Shown: positions 40,898 to 49,949 of the stretch, piece after piece | Position numbering within the stretch: position 1 is the first letter of the stretch | How the letters are laid out: each line of letters opens with the position of its first letter | NCBI GenBank assembly: GCA_900489925.1 | Contig: UEHQ01000021.1 | Coordinates: 1 to 64,000 of the forward strand | Source: Hyphomicrobiales bacterium | GTDB lineage: Bacteria; Pseudomonadota; Alphaproteobacteria; Rhizobiales; Rhizobiaceae | Reading direction: 5' to 3' | DNA length: 64,000 bases | Notes under the pieces: model-generated | Seen by the model: the letters and a program-made list of their open reading frames with translations, nothing else | Told to the model about the DNA's origin: nothing | The model's database searches: none | Program-made: the position numbers and the translations under genes

Positions 40898-41536
40898 TCA
40901 GGCTCCTTGGGAGGACGAACGGGATGCGGACGGATAAAACCGCGTGACGCGGCCGGCGGCGACGTAAGCGTCGACGAGCTGCCTTTCGGCGGCGAAGGGA
41001 TGCCACTCCCAGCCTTGATGGCCGAAGCCGGCAAGCGCGATCGGGGCATCGGGAAATCGGTTCATGACCTCCGCGATCACGATCATGCCGCTGCTCGGCA
41101 CGACGTAGGGCGCGGGATCAAATGCAGCCAGCGCCTGGTCGACGCCATCATGAATCACTTTGTCAACGACCACATGCACCTTGCCAGCGTCCTTGCAGAA
41201 GCTGCTGAATTGACTCGTATAGTCGTCGCAGAAATCGTCGAGCTCTGGATGCGAGACGGCCAGCGGGCCTTTCAGCGCCGCGAACTTTTCCGGATCGCGC
41301 ACGCTCCAGATCTCGGCAGCCTCGACGACGGCGGGATGCTCCCGCCACGCCTCGGATGACAGCATCGCCTTGGCGGGACGGCCCGTATTGCAGACGGCGA
41401 CGACGTCAGTGCGGCCGGGGCTCGCCTCATAGGATCGGCATTCGTTGAACCGGACGACGAAGCCAGCTGCAGCCACTGCCGCGGCCCCTTCCGCACCGAT
41501 CTCACCATTGCCGACGATCATGATGCTCTCTGTCAC
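40898..41536 (-). CDS. Urease-operon accessory protein, GT29-like
   Basis: 212 aa. N-terminus SIMIVGNGEIGAEGAAAVAAAG followed by FVVRFNECRSYEASPGRTDVVAVCNTG, the pattern of sialyltransferase-like (GT29) folds: VGNG...N...F. It recurs in rhizobial urease operons, but its reaction is unknown. One bp after the LprI-like gene and 3 bp before ureC, so tightly linked to urease expression. Confidence 0.75.
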   Translation of the reverse strand: MTESIMIVGNGEIGAEGAAAVAAAGFVVRFNECRSYEASPGRTDVVAVCNTGRPAKAMLSSEAWREHPAVVEAAEIWSVRDPEKFAALKGPLAVSHPELDDFCDDYTSQFSSFCKDAGKVHVVVDKVIHDGVDQALAAFDPAPYVVPSSGMIVIAEVMNRFPDAPIALAGFGHQGWEWHPFAAERQLVDAYVAAGRVTRFYPSASRSSSQGA

Positions 41537-41537
41537 C

Positions 41538-41972
41538 TCAGTTGCTCATCGCGTCTTCGAGCGTCTTCAGCTCCTTGGTCCTGGCATCGGTCACGTTGGC
41601 GAGGCAGCCGGCGACCAGCATCGGCTCCATCGTACCGCCACGCGCCTGAAAGCCCTCGGCCTCGCATTGCGCATCACGGTAGGTGATCCACGCGCGCTGG
41701 GCGGTGACCAGAGCTTTTTCCGCCCCCTTCATATCGTCATCCTGATCGCCATCGACGGCGACCATGGCGGCGCGGGTCTTCTTGTATTGAATGTTGAGCG
41801 CCTTGTCGGCCTCGTCCTGCCGCGCACGCTCGCAGAGCGTCATGTCGGTCTGCGTCGTCGGGCTCTTGCAGTCGATCTCCTCGGCGCTGGCGCTGCCGGC
41901 CGCCATCAGTGCCAACAGCCCGAAACCCATAGGCATAAAGAAACGCATCATCTCCTCCCGAGACATGATCAC
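41538..41972 (-). CDS. LprI/DUF1311-like secreted protein
   Basis: 144 aa with a signal peptide of about 27 residues, then a cysteine-rich helix bundle: DCKSPTTQTDMTLCERA, AWITYRDAQCEAEGF and MLVAGCLANVTDART fit the DUF1311/LprI family (lysozyme inhibitors and related). Its start overlaps the end of ureB by 4 bp. A role in urease is unknown. Confidence 0.8.
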   Translation of the reverse strand: MIMSREEMMRFFMPMGFGLLALMAAGSASAEEIDCKSPTTQTDMTLCERARQDEADKALNIQYKKTRAAMVAVDGDQDDDMKGAEKALVTAQRAWITYRDAQCEAEGFQARGGTMEPMLVAGCLANVTDARTKELKTLEDAMSN

Positions 41973-42274
41973 AGCTTTCCCATCACCAACTGACGGAAGC
42001 CGTAGACCTCGCGCTTGCCGGATAGCGGGATCAGCGTGACCGAGCGCGTCTGCCCCGGCTCGAAGCGGACGGCCGTGCCGGCGGGGATATCGAGCCGCAT
42101 GCCGTGCGCCTTCTCGCGATCGAAGGAGAGCCCGGCATTGGTCTCGCCGAAGTGATAGTGGCTGCCGACCTGCACCGGACGGTCGCCGGTGTTCGACACC
42201 TCGATGGTGACGGTCGGCGCGCCGGCGTTGAGTTCGATTTCGCCGGGTGCGGCAATGATTTCGCCTGGGATCAT
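41969..42274 (-). CDS. ureB: Urease beta subunit UreB
   Basis: 101 aa, a complete beta subunit with the core VSNTGDRPVQVGSHYHFGE and the C-terminal GKREVYGF. It forms the (ABC)3 enzyme with UreA and UreC. It is separated from ureA by the DUF1272 gene. Confidence 0.95.
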   Translation of the reverse strand: MIPGEIIAAPGEIELNAGAPTVTIEVSNTGDRPVQVGSHYHFGETNAGLSFDREKAHGMRLDIPAGTAVRFEPGQTRSVTLIPLSGKREVYGFRQLVMGKL

Positions 42275-42284
42275 GATTTTCTCC

Positions 42285-42539
42285 TCACGCAGCCTTCACG
42301 GGCGCGCAGCCCTCGGCCTTCAGCACGCGTTTCATCGATGCCGGGTTGTTGATGAGCTTGGCCGCCGGGCGCACCGGCCGGCGCACCAGTTCGCCGCCGC
42401 AATTCGGGCAGATGCCTGAAAGCACGTTGTCGGCGCAATCAGCGCAATAGGTGCACTCGAAGCTGCACATCATGGCCTCGCGGCTTTCGGGCGGCAGGTC
42501 CTTGTCGCAGCATTCGCAATTGGGTCGAAGCTCGAGCAT
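42285..42539 (-). CDS. DUF1272 small zinc-ribbon protein
   Basis: 84 aa with cysteines as NCECCDKDLP, CSFECTYCADCA and GICPNCGG, the DUF1272 pattern, likely binding two zinc ions. Located between ureA (7 bp) and ureB (10 bp) and so translated from the same transcript. Function unknown. Confidence 0.85.
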   Translation of the reverse strand: MLELRPNCECCDKDLPPESREAMMCSFECTYCADCADNVLSGICPNCGGELVRRPVRPAAKLINNPASMKRVLKAEGCAPVKAA

Positions 42540-42546
42540 GGCGGCC

Positions 42547-42849
42547 TCAGCGGATCGGTTCGTGAACGGTCACGAGCTTCGTTCCGTCAGGGAACGTCGC
42601 TTCCACCTGCACGTCGTGGATCATCTCGGCGATGCCATCCATCACCTGATCACGACCGATGACATGGGCGCCGGCTTCCATGAGCTCGGCCACCGGCCGG
42701 CCGTCACGCGCGCCTTCGACGACATAGTCGGTGATGAGCGCGATCGCCTCGGGATAGTTGAGCTTGACGCCCCGCTCCAGCCGCCGCCGCGCGACCATCG
42801 CCGCCATCGAAATCAACAGCTTGTCTTTTTCTCTTGGTGTGAGGTTCAT
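42547..42849 (-). CDS. ureA: Urease gamma subunit UreA
   Basis: 100 aa, full length: MNLTPREKDKLLISMAAMVA at the start and the conserved ATFPDGTKLVTVHEPI at the end. The longer upstream reading frame to 43707 runs antiparallel in meaning to ureD and is not real. Confidence 0.96.
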   Translation of the reverse strand: MNLTPREKDKLLISMAAMVARRRLERGVKLNYPEAIALITDYVVEGARDGRPVAELMEAGAHVIGRDQVMDGIAEMIHDVQVEATFPDGTKLVTVHEPIR

Positions 42850-42869
42850 CGTGCATCCATCTGCTTGAA

Positions 42870-43691
42870 CTAGAGATTCCAGACTTTCGGCACAGGCGCA
42901 CCGTTGCGCAAGGCTGAAATGATCGGGATCAGGATTTTTCGAAGTGCGAAGCCATCCGACGCCGCCAGCCGAACAACCAGCTTGCCCGCCCAGCAACTGG
43001 CGCCACCCATATGACCGTCGAGCAACGGCCTGACCGCATTGAGATAGCTTTCCGCCTGAGGCCCGACGTAAAGCAACGTGGCGAAGGCGACCTGGCCCGA
43101 AAGCACCGCCTGCTCGCGCGTCAGCGCCTGCACCTCGCCAGCGAGCCTCAGATCCTCGGCATGGCAAAGCCCGCCTTCCCGGCGGATACGCCAGCGGTCG
43201 CGGAAAAGCCCCGAGACAACCGCCTCGCCCATCGCCTTGCGCCCGAGAAGGACCGCTTCGACCGCCAGGAATTCCGCCCCCCCGTCGAGATCGACGTCGA
43301 GCCGCCGATAGAGCGAGGAGCGATCGAAGAGGATGGTTTCCTGCGGCAGCCAGTCGACGCGCGCGTTGGCGCCGACCTGAATTTTCGTGGTGATCTCGGC
43401 GGTGCCGGCCGACGCCTTGTAGATTTTCTCGCAGGCCTGCGTGGTCACGTCGATGCGGGTGCCGGGACCGGCAGCGACGCTCCAGTCCATGCGGTCGCCG
43501 CCGGTGAGCCCACCGGCCGTGTTGATGATGACGGCTTCCATCGAGGCATCGAAGGTATCCGGCAGCCGGATCTTGGCGGCTCCCTCCTGATAGAGCTCGC
43601 GGATGCGCGTGCGCCCGCCCAGCGACTTCGCGGCCAGATGCCCGCGGCCTTCGGCCCTTTGCGGTCTGGTGGCTGCCGCGGCGTTCGTCAT
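42870..43691 (-). CDS. ureD: Urease accessory protein UreD
   Basis: 273 aa. Conserved GAAKIRLP and NTAGGLTGGDRMD segments, then the TTQACEKIYKAS region. It is the first protein to bind apo-urease and recruits UreF and UreG. First gene of the urease operon; an inverted repeat lies about 45 bp upstream. Confidence 0.94.
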   Translation of the reverse strand: MTNAAAATRPQRAEGRGHLAAKSLGGRTRIRELYQEGAAKIRLPDTFDASMEAVIINTAGGLTGGDRMDWSVAAGPGTRIDVTTQACEKIYKASAGTAEITTKIQVGANARVDWLPQETILFDRSSLYRRLDVDLDGGAEFLAVEAVLLGRKAMGEAVVSGLFRDRWRIRREGGLCHAEDLRLAGEVQALTREQAVLSGQVAFATLLYVGPQAESYLNAVRPLLDGHMGGASCWAGKLVVRLAASDGFALRKILIPIISALRNGAPVPKVWNL

Positions 43692-43734
43692 TCCATCCCC
43701 TCTTCATGCCCGCCGGTTTGCCCGGCCGTTCTCA

Positions 43735-43756
43735 TTCAATCCTGTAACTGATTGAA
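43735..43756. promoter_or_regulatory. Inverted repeat upstream of ureD
   Basis: TTCAATC and GATTGAA form 7-bp arms with an 8-bp centre, 44 bp before the ureD start. It has the size of an operator; the regulator is unknown. Confidence 0.45.
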
Positions 43757-43853
43757 AGCAAGCAATTTCCGTGCCGCGCGAAGGACACTGAAATCTCGGC
43801 GCCGGCCAACAGGGCGCATGTCGTCAAATGCCTCCAAAAGCGGCGAATGCCGA

Positions 43854-44549
43854 TCAGACGGTCAGATGCCGGCGCGCCTCAGGCGTATCGAGCGTCTCCG
43901 CCAGCCCCTCGTGGACGATCTCGCCGCGGTCCATGATGTAGACGTAATCGGCAAGCTCCCGGCAGAAATCGAGATACTGTTCAACCAGCAGGATCGCCAT
44001 GCCGGTGCTATCACGCAGATAGCGGATCGCCCGGCCGATATCCTTGATGATCGACGGCTGGATGCCTTCGGTCGGCTCGTCGAGCACGAGGATCTTCGGC
44101 CGCGTCACCATCGCCCGCCCGATCGCCAACTGCTGCTGCTGCCCACCCGAGAGATCGCCGCCGCGCCGCCCGAGCATGGTCTGCAGCACGGGAAACAGGC
44201 TGAAGATATCGTCGGGAATATTCTTGTCGCGGCGCGTAAGCGGCGCAAAGCCGGTCTCGAGGTTTTCCTTCACCGTCAGCAACGGAAAGATCTCGCGCCC
44301 CTGCGGCACATAGCCGATGCCCTGCTTGGCGCGCGCATAGGGCGCAAGGCCGTTGAGCCTGGTGTCGTTGAAGGTCACGGTTCCCGATGACAGCGGATGC
44401 TGGCCGGTGACGGCGCGCAGCAACGAGCTCTTGCCGACGCCGTTGCGGCCGAGCACGCAGGTGATCTTGCCCATCTCCGCCTTCAGCGAGATGCCGCGCA
44501 GCGCCTGCGCCGCGCCATAGTGGAGGTTTGCGTTTTCGACGGTCAGCAT
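43854..44549 (-). CDS. urtE: UrtE, urea ABC transporter ATPase
   Basis: 231 aa. Walker A GRNGVGKSSLL, Q-loop PQGREIFPLLTV, signature LSGGQQQQLAIGRA, Walker B ILVLDEPTEGIQP. LivF-like with the extra Q-rich signature usual in UrtE. It lies 202 bp after urtD, and this gap contains the RIME-like repeat. Confidence 0.93.
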   Translation of the reverse strand: MLTVENANLHYGAAQALRGISLKAEMGKITCVLGRNGVGKSSLLRAVTGQHPLSSGTVTFNDTRLNGLAPYARAKQGIGYVPQGREIFPLLTVKENLETGFAPLTRRDKNIPDDIFSLFPVLQTMLGRRGGDLSGGQQQQLAIGRAMVTRPKILVLDEPTEGIQPSIIKDIGRAIRYLRDSTGMAILLVEQYLDFCRELADYVYIMDRGEIVHEGLAETLDTPEARRHLTV

Positions 44550-44582
44550 GGTTTTCCCCTATGATCGCTTACGGTTGTGGCG

Positions 44583-44731
44583 CCCCCCTCTGCCCTGCCG
44601 GGCATCTCCCCCACAGGTGGGGAGATTGGCTGGGCGCACGCGCTCGCTCCAACGGCTATTGATTGACGAGACGCCCGCCACAGGTCGATCTCCCCCCTTG
44701 TGAGGGAGATGCCCGGCAGGGCAGAGGGGGG
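44583..44731. repeat. RIME-like intergenic palindromic repeat
   Basis: Two perfect 28-bp inverted arms (44583-44610 and 44704-44731; beginning CCCCCCTCTGCCC) flank 93 bp. This matches the Rhizobium-specific intergenic mosaic element type, with inner CCCC/GGGG hairpins. It sits between urtD and urtE. Confidence 0.8.
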
Positions 44732-44751
44732 TATCACACACTCAACGCTCA

Positions 44752-45516
44752 TCACCGCCCCAAATAATTCTCGATCACCTTCGGATCGGAGCTGACGAAA
44801 TCGATCGACCCCTCGGCCAAAACCGAGCCTTCAGCGAGACACGTCACCTTCACCCCAAGATCCCGGATAAAACCCATGTCGTGCTCGACGACGACCACCG
44901 ACCGCGTCTTGGCGATCTCCTTCAACAGGATCGCCGTCTCCGCCGTCTCCGCATCCGTCATCCCAGCCACCGGCTCGTCGACGAGCAACAGCTTCGGCTC
45001 CTGCGCGAGCAGCATGCCGATCTCCAGCCACTGCTTCTGCCCATGGCTGAGATTGGCGGCGAGATCGTCACGGCGATGCGTCAGGCGAACGGTCGCAAGG
45101 ATCTCGTCGATGCGCGACCGATCCTCGCTCGACAACCGATAGAACAGCGTCGAAAACACCCCACGCCTGCGGTTCAGCGCCAGCTCGATATTGTCCCAGA
45201 CCGTGTGGCTTTCGAACACCGTAGGCTTCTGGAACTTGCGGCCGATGCCGAGCTGGGCGATGTCGGCTTCGTCGAGCTTGGTGAGGTCGGTCTGGCCGTT
45301 GAAGAAGACCTGGCCGGTATCCGGCCGCGTCTTGCCGGTAATGATGTCCATCATCGTCGTCTTGCCGGCGCCGTTCGGGCCGATGATGGCGCGAAGTTCG
45401 CCCGGCTCGATGACGATCGACAGCGAATTCAACGCCTTGAAGCCATCGAAGGAGACGGAGACGTTGTCGAGATAGAGAACGCTGTTGGGTTTGACGTCAG
45501 GGATCATGGCGCTCAC
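44752..45516 (-). CDS. urtD: UrtD, urea ABC transporter ATPase
   Basis: 254 aa, LivG-like. Walker A GPNGAGKTTMMD, signature LSHGQKQWLEIGMLLAQ (SHGQK replaces SGGEQ, as in UrtD), Walker B LLLVDEPVAGMT. Overlaps urtC by 4 bp. Confidence 0.93.
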   Translation of the reverse strand: MSAMIPDVKPNSVLYLDNVSVSFDGFKALNSLSIVIEPGELRAIIGPNGAGKTTMMDIITGKTRPDTGQVFFNGQTDLTKLDEADIAQLGIGRKFQKPTVFESHTVWDNIELALNRRRGVFSTLFYRLSSEDRSRIDEILATVRLTHRRDDLAANLSHGQKQWLEIGMLLAQEPKLLLVDEPVAGMTDAETAETAILLKEIAKTRSVVVVEHDMGFIRDLGVKVTCLAEGSVLAEGSIDFVSSDPKVIENYLGR

Positions 45517-46676
45517 TCCGCGGGCTGGATTTCTGCGTCGACACCGTCCTCGCGCTTGGCGGGCGGCGTGTCGCTGGAGGACGGCTTGCGCTTGCCGATA
45601 TACTGGCCGATCGTGCCGACGATGCCCTTGGGCAGGAACAGCGTGACCGCCACGAAAAGCCCGCCGAGCGCGAAGAGCCAGAACTCCGGGAAGAGGCCGG
45701 TAAAGATCGTCTTGCCGCCATTGACCATGATGGCGCCGATGATCGGCCCGATCAGCGTCGAGCGCCCGCCCACCGCCGTCCAGATGACGACTTCGATCGA
45801 GTTGGCCGGGGCGAATTCGCCGGGGTTGATGATGCCCACCTGCGGCACGTAGAGCGCGCCGGCGATCCCCGCCATCATCGCCGAGACGACGAAGGTGAAG
45901 AGCTTGAAATGCTCGACGCGATAGCCGAGGAAGCGCGTGCGGCTTTCCGCGTCGCGCACGCCGACCAGCACCTTGCCGAACTTCGAGCGCACGATGGCCG
46001 ACGCGATCAGCAGCGACAGTGCCAGCAGGATCGCGGTGGCCGAAAAGAGCGCCGCGCGGGTGCCGTCGGCCTGGATGTTGTAGCCGATGATGTCCTTAAA
46101 ATCGGTCAGGCCGTTATTGCCGCCGAAGCCCATGTCGTTGCGGAAGAAGGCGAGCAGCAGCGCATAGGTCATCGCCTGGGTGATGATCGAAAGATAGACG
46201 CCGTTGACGCGCGAGCGGAAGGCGAACCAGCCGAAGACGAAGGCGAGAAGCCCCGGCACGACGAGCACCATCAGCGCCGCGAACCAGAAATGGTTGAACC
46301 CATGCCAGAACCACGGCAGCGCCTTGTAGTTCAGGAACACCATGAAATCGGGCAGGATCGGATCGCCGTAGCTGCCCCGCGTACCGATCTGGCGCATCAG
46401 ATACATGCCCATCGCATAACCGCCGAGCGCGAAGAAGGCGCCGTGGCCGAGCGAGAGAATGCCGCAGAAGCCCCAGACGAGATCGAGCGCCAGCGCCAGA
46501 AGCGCATAGGTGAGATACTTGCCGAACAGCGACATGATGTAGGTCGGGATGTGCAGCGGGCTCGTGGCTGGCGTCATCAGGTTCAGGACCGGGACCAGCA
46601 CGGCGAGCACCAGCAGGATGAAGAGCGCGACGATGATCTTGCGATCGAGAGACCGGAGAAGGAAGGCCGTAATCAT
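45513..46676 (-). CDS. urtC: UrtC, urea ABC transporter permease
   Basis: 387 aa from the ATG at 46676, overlapping the urtB stop by 4 bp. LivM-like permease with about nine or ten helices; LVWGFCGILSLGHGAFFALGGY is the family signature. The C-terminus is a charged cytoplasmic tail. Translational coupling to urtB and urtD. Confidence 0.93.
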   Translation of the reverse strand: MITAFLLRSLDRKIIVALFILLVLAVLVPVLNLMTPATSPLHIPTYIMSLFGKYLTYALLALALDLVWGFCGILSLGHGAFFALGGYAMGMYLMRQIGTRGSYGDPILPDFMVFLNYKALPWFWHGFNHFWFAALMVLVVPGLLAFVFGWFAFRSRVNGVYLSIITQAMTYALLLAFFRNDMGFGGNNGLTDFKDIIGYNIQADGTRAALFSATAILLALSLLIASAIVRSKFGKVLVGVRDAESRTRFLGYRVEHFKLFTFVVSAMMAGIAGALYVPQVGIINPGEFAPANSIEVVIWTAVGGRSTLIGPIIGAIMVNGGKTIFTGLFPEFWLFALGGLFVAVTLFLPKGIVGTIGQYIGKRKPSSSDTPPAKREDGVDAEIQPAE

Positions 46677-48292
46677 GCTTCCACCGCCCTTCCTTTGAGT
46701 GCGAAGAGCCCACGCGGCCGCTTCTGGATGAAGAGAATGATGAGGACGAGCACCAGGATCTTGCCGAGCACGGCGCCGGCGAAGGGCTCGAGGAACTTGT
46801 TGACGACGCCGAGCGACAGCGCACCCACCAGCGTACCCCACAGATTGCCGACACCGCCGAACACCACGACCATGAAGCTGTCGATGATGTAGCTCTGGCC
46901 GAGATTGGGCGAAACGTTGTCGATCTGGCTGAGCGCCACGCCCGCCATGCCGGCGATGCCGGAGCCGAGCGCGAAGGTGAAGGCGTCGACCCATCCGGTG
47001 CGGATACCCATCGACGACGCCATTCGGCGGTTCTGCGTGACGGCGCGCATCTGCAGCCCGAAGGCGGAACGCTTGAGCAGCATCAGCAGCGTCACGAACA
47101 CGGCCATCGAGAAGACGATGATCCACAGGCGGTTCCAGGTGATCGACAGACTGCCGAGTTCGAACGCGCCCGACATCCAGCTTGGGTTGCGCACTTCGCG
47201 GTTTGTCGGCCCGAAGATCGAGCGCACCGCCTGCTGCAGGATGAGCGAGACGCCCCAGGTGGCGAGCAGCGTTTCCAGCGGACGACCGTAGAGATAGCGG
47301 ATCACGGTGCGCTCGATGACGAGGCCGACGAAGCCGGTGAAGATGAAGGCGGCGGGAACGGCGAAGGCCAGCGAATAGACTTCGAGGCCAGGGAAGGTCG
47401 AAGCGATATACTGCTGCACCACATAGGTCGTATAGGCGCCGATCATCACCATCTCGCCATGCGCCATGTTGATGACGCCCATGACGCCGAAGGTGATGGC
47501 AAGGCCGATGGCCGCAAGCAGCAGCACCGAGCCAAGCGACAGGCCGTACCAGACGTTCTGCACCACGTCCCAGAGCGCCAGGCTGCGGTTGATCGTGTTG
47601 ATATGCGTCTGGATCTCGCCCTTGAGTTCGTCGGGCGCGGTCGCCATGGCCGTCGTCAGGATGGTCAGCGCGTTGCGACCGCCACGGGCGGCGATCGTGT
47701 CGATAGCGGCCTTCTTGTCCTCGGCGCCGACATCGCTCTTCAGCACCATCACGGCGCGGGCGGCTTCCATCGTCTCCTTAACCTCGCCGTCCTTCTCCGC
47801 GGAAAGCGCGGAGTTCAGCAGTTCGAGATTGGCGGGATCGGCATCGCGCAGCAGCCCCTGGGCAGCCGCAAGGCGGGCGCCGCGATCGGGAGAGAGCAGC
47901 GTCAGCTGGCTCATGGCCGAGGCGATGACGCCGCGCAGCGAATTGTTGATCCTGACCTTGGACATGTAGTCCGCGTCGATATCGGCGACGGCTTCGCCGC
48001 TGATCGGATCGGAAAAGGTCGGCTCGTCATCCGTGCCGCCCTGAAGCAGAACCGGGCCACCGCTTTCCGAATTCACGTAGAGCTGGCCGTCGCTGAGCTG
48101 CTGCAGGATCTGGCTGACATGGGCATCGCCGGATGCGACCAGCGCCTTGATGGCGACCTCGCGCTCCGGGAAATCGCCGACGCCGAGCGCGTCGACCAGC
48201 GCGTGGATGTCTTCCTGCGCCTTCAGCGCCGTGGCGAATGCCGGCAGGGCCAGGCACAAGGTCAAAAGCAAAATCTTGATGGCGCGATACAT
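46673..48292 (-). CDS. urtB: UrtB, urea ABC transporter permease with large N-terminal domain
   Basis: 539 aa from the ATG at 48292 (start at 48331 less likely). A signal-like segment to residue 25 and a helical region to about 240, built of short HEAT-like units (ALVASGDAHVSQILQQLSDG), precede the LivH-type permease (GVINMAHGEMVMIGAYTTYV). Such N-terminal domains are usual for long UrtB proteins. Confidence 0.92.
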   Translation of the reverse strand: MYRAIKILLLTLCLALPAFATALKAQEDIHALVDALGVGDFPEREVAIKALVASGDAHVSQILQQLSDGQLYVNSESGGPVLLQGGTDDEPTFSDPISGEAVADIDADYMSKVRINNSLRGVIASAMSQLTLLSPDRGARLAAAQGLLRDADPANLELLNSALSAEKDGEVKETMEAARAVMVLKSDVGAEDKKAAIDTIAARGGRNALTILTTAMATAPDELKGEIQTHINTINRSLALWDVVQNVWYGLSLGSVLLLAAIGLAITFGVMGVINMAHGEMVMIGAYTTYVVQQYIASTFPGLEVYSLAFAVPAAFIFTGFVGLVIERTVIRYLYGRPLETLLATWGVSLILQQAVRSIFGPTNREVRNPSWMSGAFELGSLSITWNRLWIIVFSMAVFVTLLMLLKRSAFGLQMRAVTQNRRMASSMGIRTGWVDAFTFALGSGIAGMAGVALSQIDNVSPNLGQSYIIDSFMVVVFGGVGNLWGTLVGALSLGVVNKFLEPFAGAVLGKILVLVLIILFIQKRPRGLFALKGRAVEA

Positions 48293-48485
48293 CGGCTTTC
48301 TGCCTCGGTTATCGTTGGCCTTCCGGCGCAATCGGGAAAATTCAGGCCCTCAATTCGACATCGGTCCAACTCGGGACCACTGCCGCCCGAAGCATCAGGG
48401 CCGCGCTTCGGAGATGGACCTTCCGCCCGGACAGGAGAGACCGGGCGGAAGTCTTCAGGCGTCAGAGTGACGGGGTGGTCAGCAC

Positions 48486-49778
48486 TCAGGAGCCCTTGCC
48501 GCCGCACTTGCCCGTTGCGACGTTGAAGTTGCCGCAGTTCATGGGCTTGCGCCAATCGGAGATCAGGTCCTTGGAGTCCGGCAGGAAGTCGGACCATTCG
48601 TCGCCGACCACGGCAGGGGTCTGCTGGACGATTTCGAACTGGCCGTTCGCCTGGATTTCACCGATCAGCACCGGCTTGGTGATGTGGTGGTTCGGCATGA
48701 CGGTGGCGTAGCCGCCCGACAGGTTCGGAACCGTGGTGCCGATGATCGTGTCGAGAACCTTGTCCGTGTCGGTCGTGCCGGCAGCCTGGACCGCCTTAAC
48801 CCATGCGTTGAAGCCGATATAGGCAGCTTCCATCGGGTCGTTGGTCACGCGCTTGTCGTTCTTGGTGTAGGCATGCCATTCCTTGATGAACTTCTTGTTC
48901 GCCGGGCTTTCGACCGATTCGAAGTAGTTCCAGGCAGCGAGGTGGCCGACGAGCGGCTTGGTGTCGAGACCGGCAAGCTCTTCTTCGCCGACCGAGAAGG
49001 CGACAACCGGGATGTCCGTTGCCTTGACGCCCTGGTTGCCGAGTTCCTTGTAGAATGGAACGTTGGCGTCACCGTTGATGGTGGAGACGACGGCGGTCTT
49101 CTTGCCAGCGCCACCGAATTCCTTGATCTTGGAGACTTCCGTCTGCCAGTCGGAGAAGCCGAACGGCGTGTAGTTGACGATGATGTCTTCCTTCGGAATG
49201 CCCTTCGAGATCAGGTAGGCTTCCAGGATCTTGTTGGTCGTGCGCGGATAGACGTAGTCGGTGCCTTCGAGAACGAAGCGCTTAACGCCTTCCTTTTCCA
49301 TCAGGTAGTCGACAGCCGGGATTGCCTGCTGGTTCGGAGCAGCACCCGTGTAGAAGATGTTGCGCGAGGATTCTTCGCCTTCATACTGGACCGGGTAGAA
49401 CAGGATGGAGTTGAGTTCTTCGAAAACCGGCAGGACCGACTTGCGCGACGAGGACGTCCAGCAACCGAAGACGGCCGCGACCTTGTCCTTTTCGATCAGC
49501 TCGCGTGCCTTTTCGGCAAACAGCGGCCAGTCGGAAGCAGGGTCGACGACGACGGCTTCGAGCTTCTTGCCGAGAAGGCCGCCCTTCTTGTTCTGCTCGT
49601 CGATGAGCATCAGCATGGCGTCTTTCAGCGTCGTTTCGGAGATCGCCATCGTGCCGGACAGCGAATGCAGAACGCCGACCTTGATGGTGTCGTCAGCCGC
49701 AACGGCTCCATGGAATGCGGCCGTGGCCGACATGACGGCGCCGAGCACGGCACCGGAAACATATGATCGCAGATTCAT
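48486..49778 (-). CDS. urtA: UrtA, urea-binding protein
   Basis: 430 aa from the ATG at 49778 with gaggggat upstream; signal peptide to about residue 27. The type I periplasmic fold starts TIKVGVLHSLSGTMAISE, with the urea/short-chain amide binding features VQYEGEESSRNIFYTGAAPN and LEGTDYVYPRTTN. It gives urea to UrtBCDE. It heads the urt operon and faces the permease-kinase gene. Confidence 0.95.
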   Translation of the reverse strand: MNLRSYVSGAVLGAVMSATAAFHGAVAADDTIKVGVLHSLSGTMAISETTLKDAMLMLIDEQNKKGGLLGKKLEAVVVDPASDWPLFAEKARELIEKDKVAAVFGCWTSSSRKSVLPVFEELNSILFYPVQYEGEESSRNIFYTGAAPNQQAIPAVDYLMEKEGVKRFVLEGTDYVYPRTTNKILEAYLISKGIPKEDIIVNYTPFGFSDWQTEVSKIKEFGGAGKKTAVVSTINGDANVPFYKELGNQGVKATDIPVVAFSVGEEELAGLDTKPLVGHLAAWNYFESVESPANKKFIKEWHAYTKNDKRVTNDPMEAAYIGFNAWVKAVQAAGTTDTDKVLDTIIGTTVPNLSGGYATVMPNHHITKPVLIGEIQANGQFEIVQQTPAVVGDEWSDFLPDSKDLISDWRKPMNCGNFNVATGKCGGKGS

Positions 49779-49904
49779 CTGGTTGATCCCCTCTTCTTGT
49801 TCCGACAACAGGCCTGAAACGGCGATTAACTGTTGCTTAAGGGACTATCCGGTGCTGCACTGCGAAAGCGTATACGCGAAATGACGTAGGTGACGGGGCG
49901 AAAT

Positions 49905-49923
49905 GTGCAGTTTTGCGTTGCAC
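49905..49923. promoter_or_regulatory. GTGCA-N9-TGCAC inverted repeat between urtA and the permease-kinase gene
   Basis: Perfect 5-bp arms in the 171-bp divergent region. The order of half-sites is the reverse of the NtrC consensus (TGCAC...GTGCA), so NtrC is not implied. A 10-bp palindrome GCGTATACGC lies at 49868-49877. Either may be an operator for the regulator at 53374. Confidence 0.4.
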
Positions 49924-49949
49924 CGCACTCTTAAGCCCCGCGCTGTTCC

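Noticed and set aside
39290..41359. 689-codon plus-strand ORF opposite ureC
   Set aside because: It is antisense to ureC and the accessory gene, which are strongly supported; composition is Arg/Asp/Val-rich without domain pattern, as expected from GC-rich third positions.
42547..43707. 386-codon frame extending ureA upstream
   Set aside because: Only the last 100 codons are UreA; the rest lies in the wrong frame over ureD.
49905..49923. NtrC-binding site before urtA
   Set aside because: The half-sites are in the reverse order to the NtrC consensus and I find no convincing sigma-54 -24/-12 element in the region.
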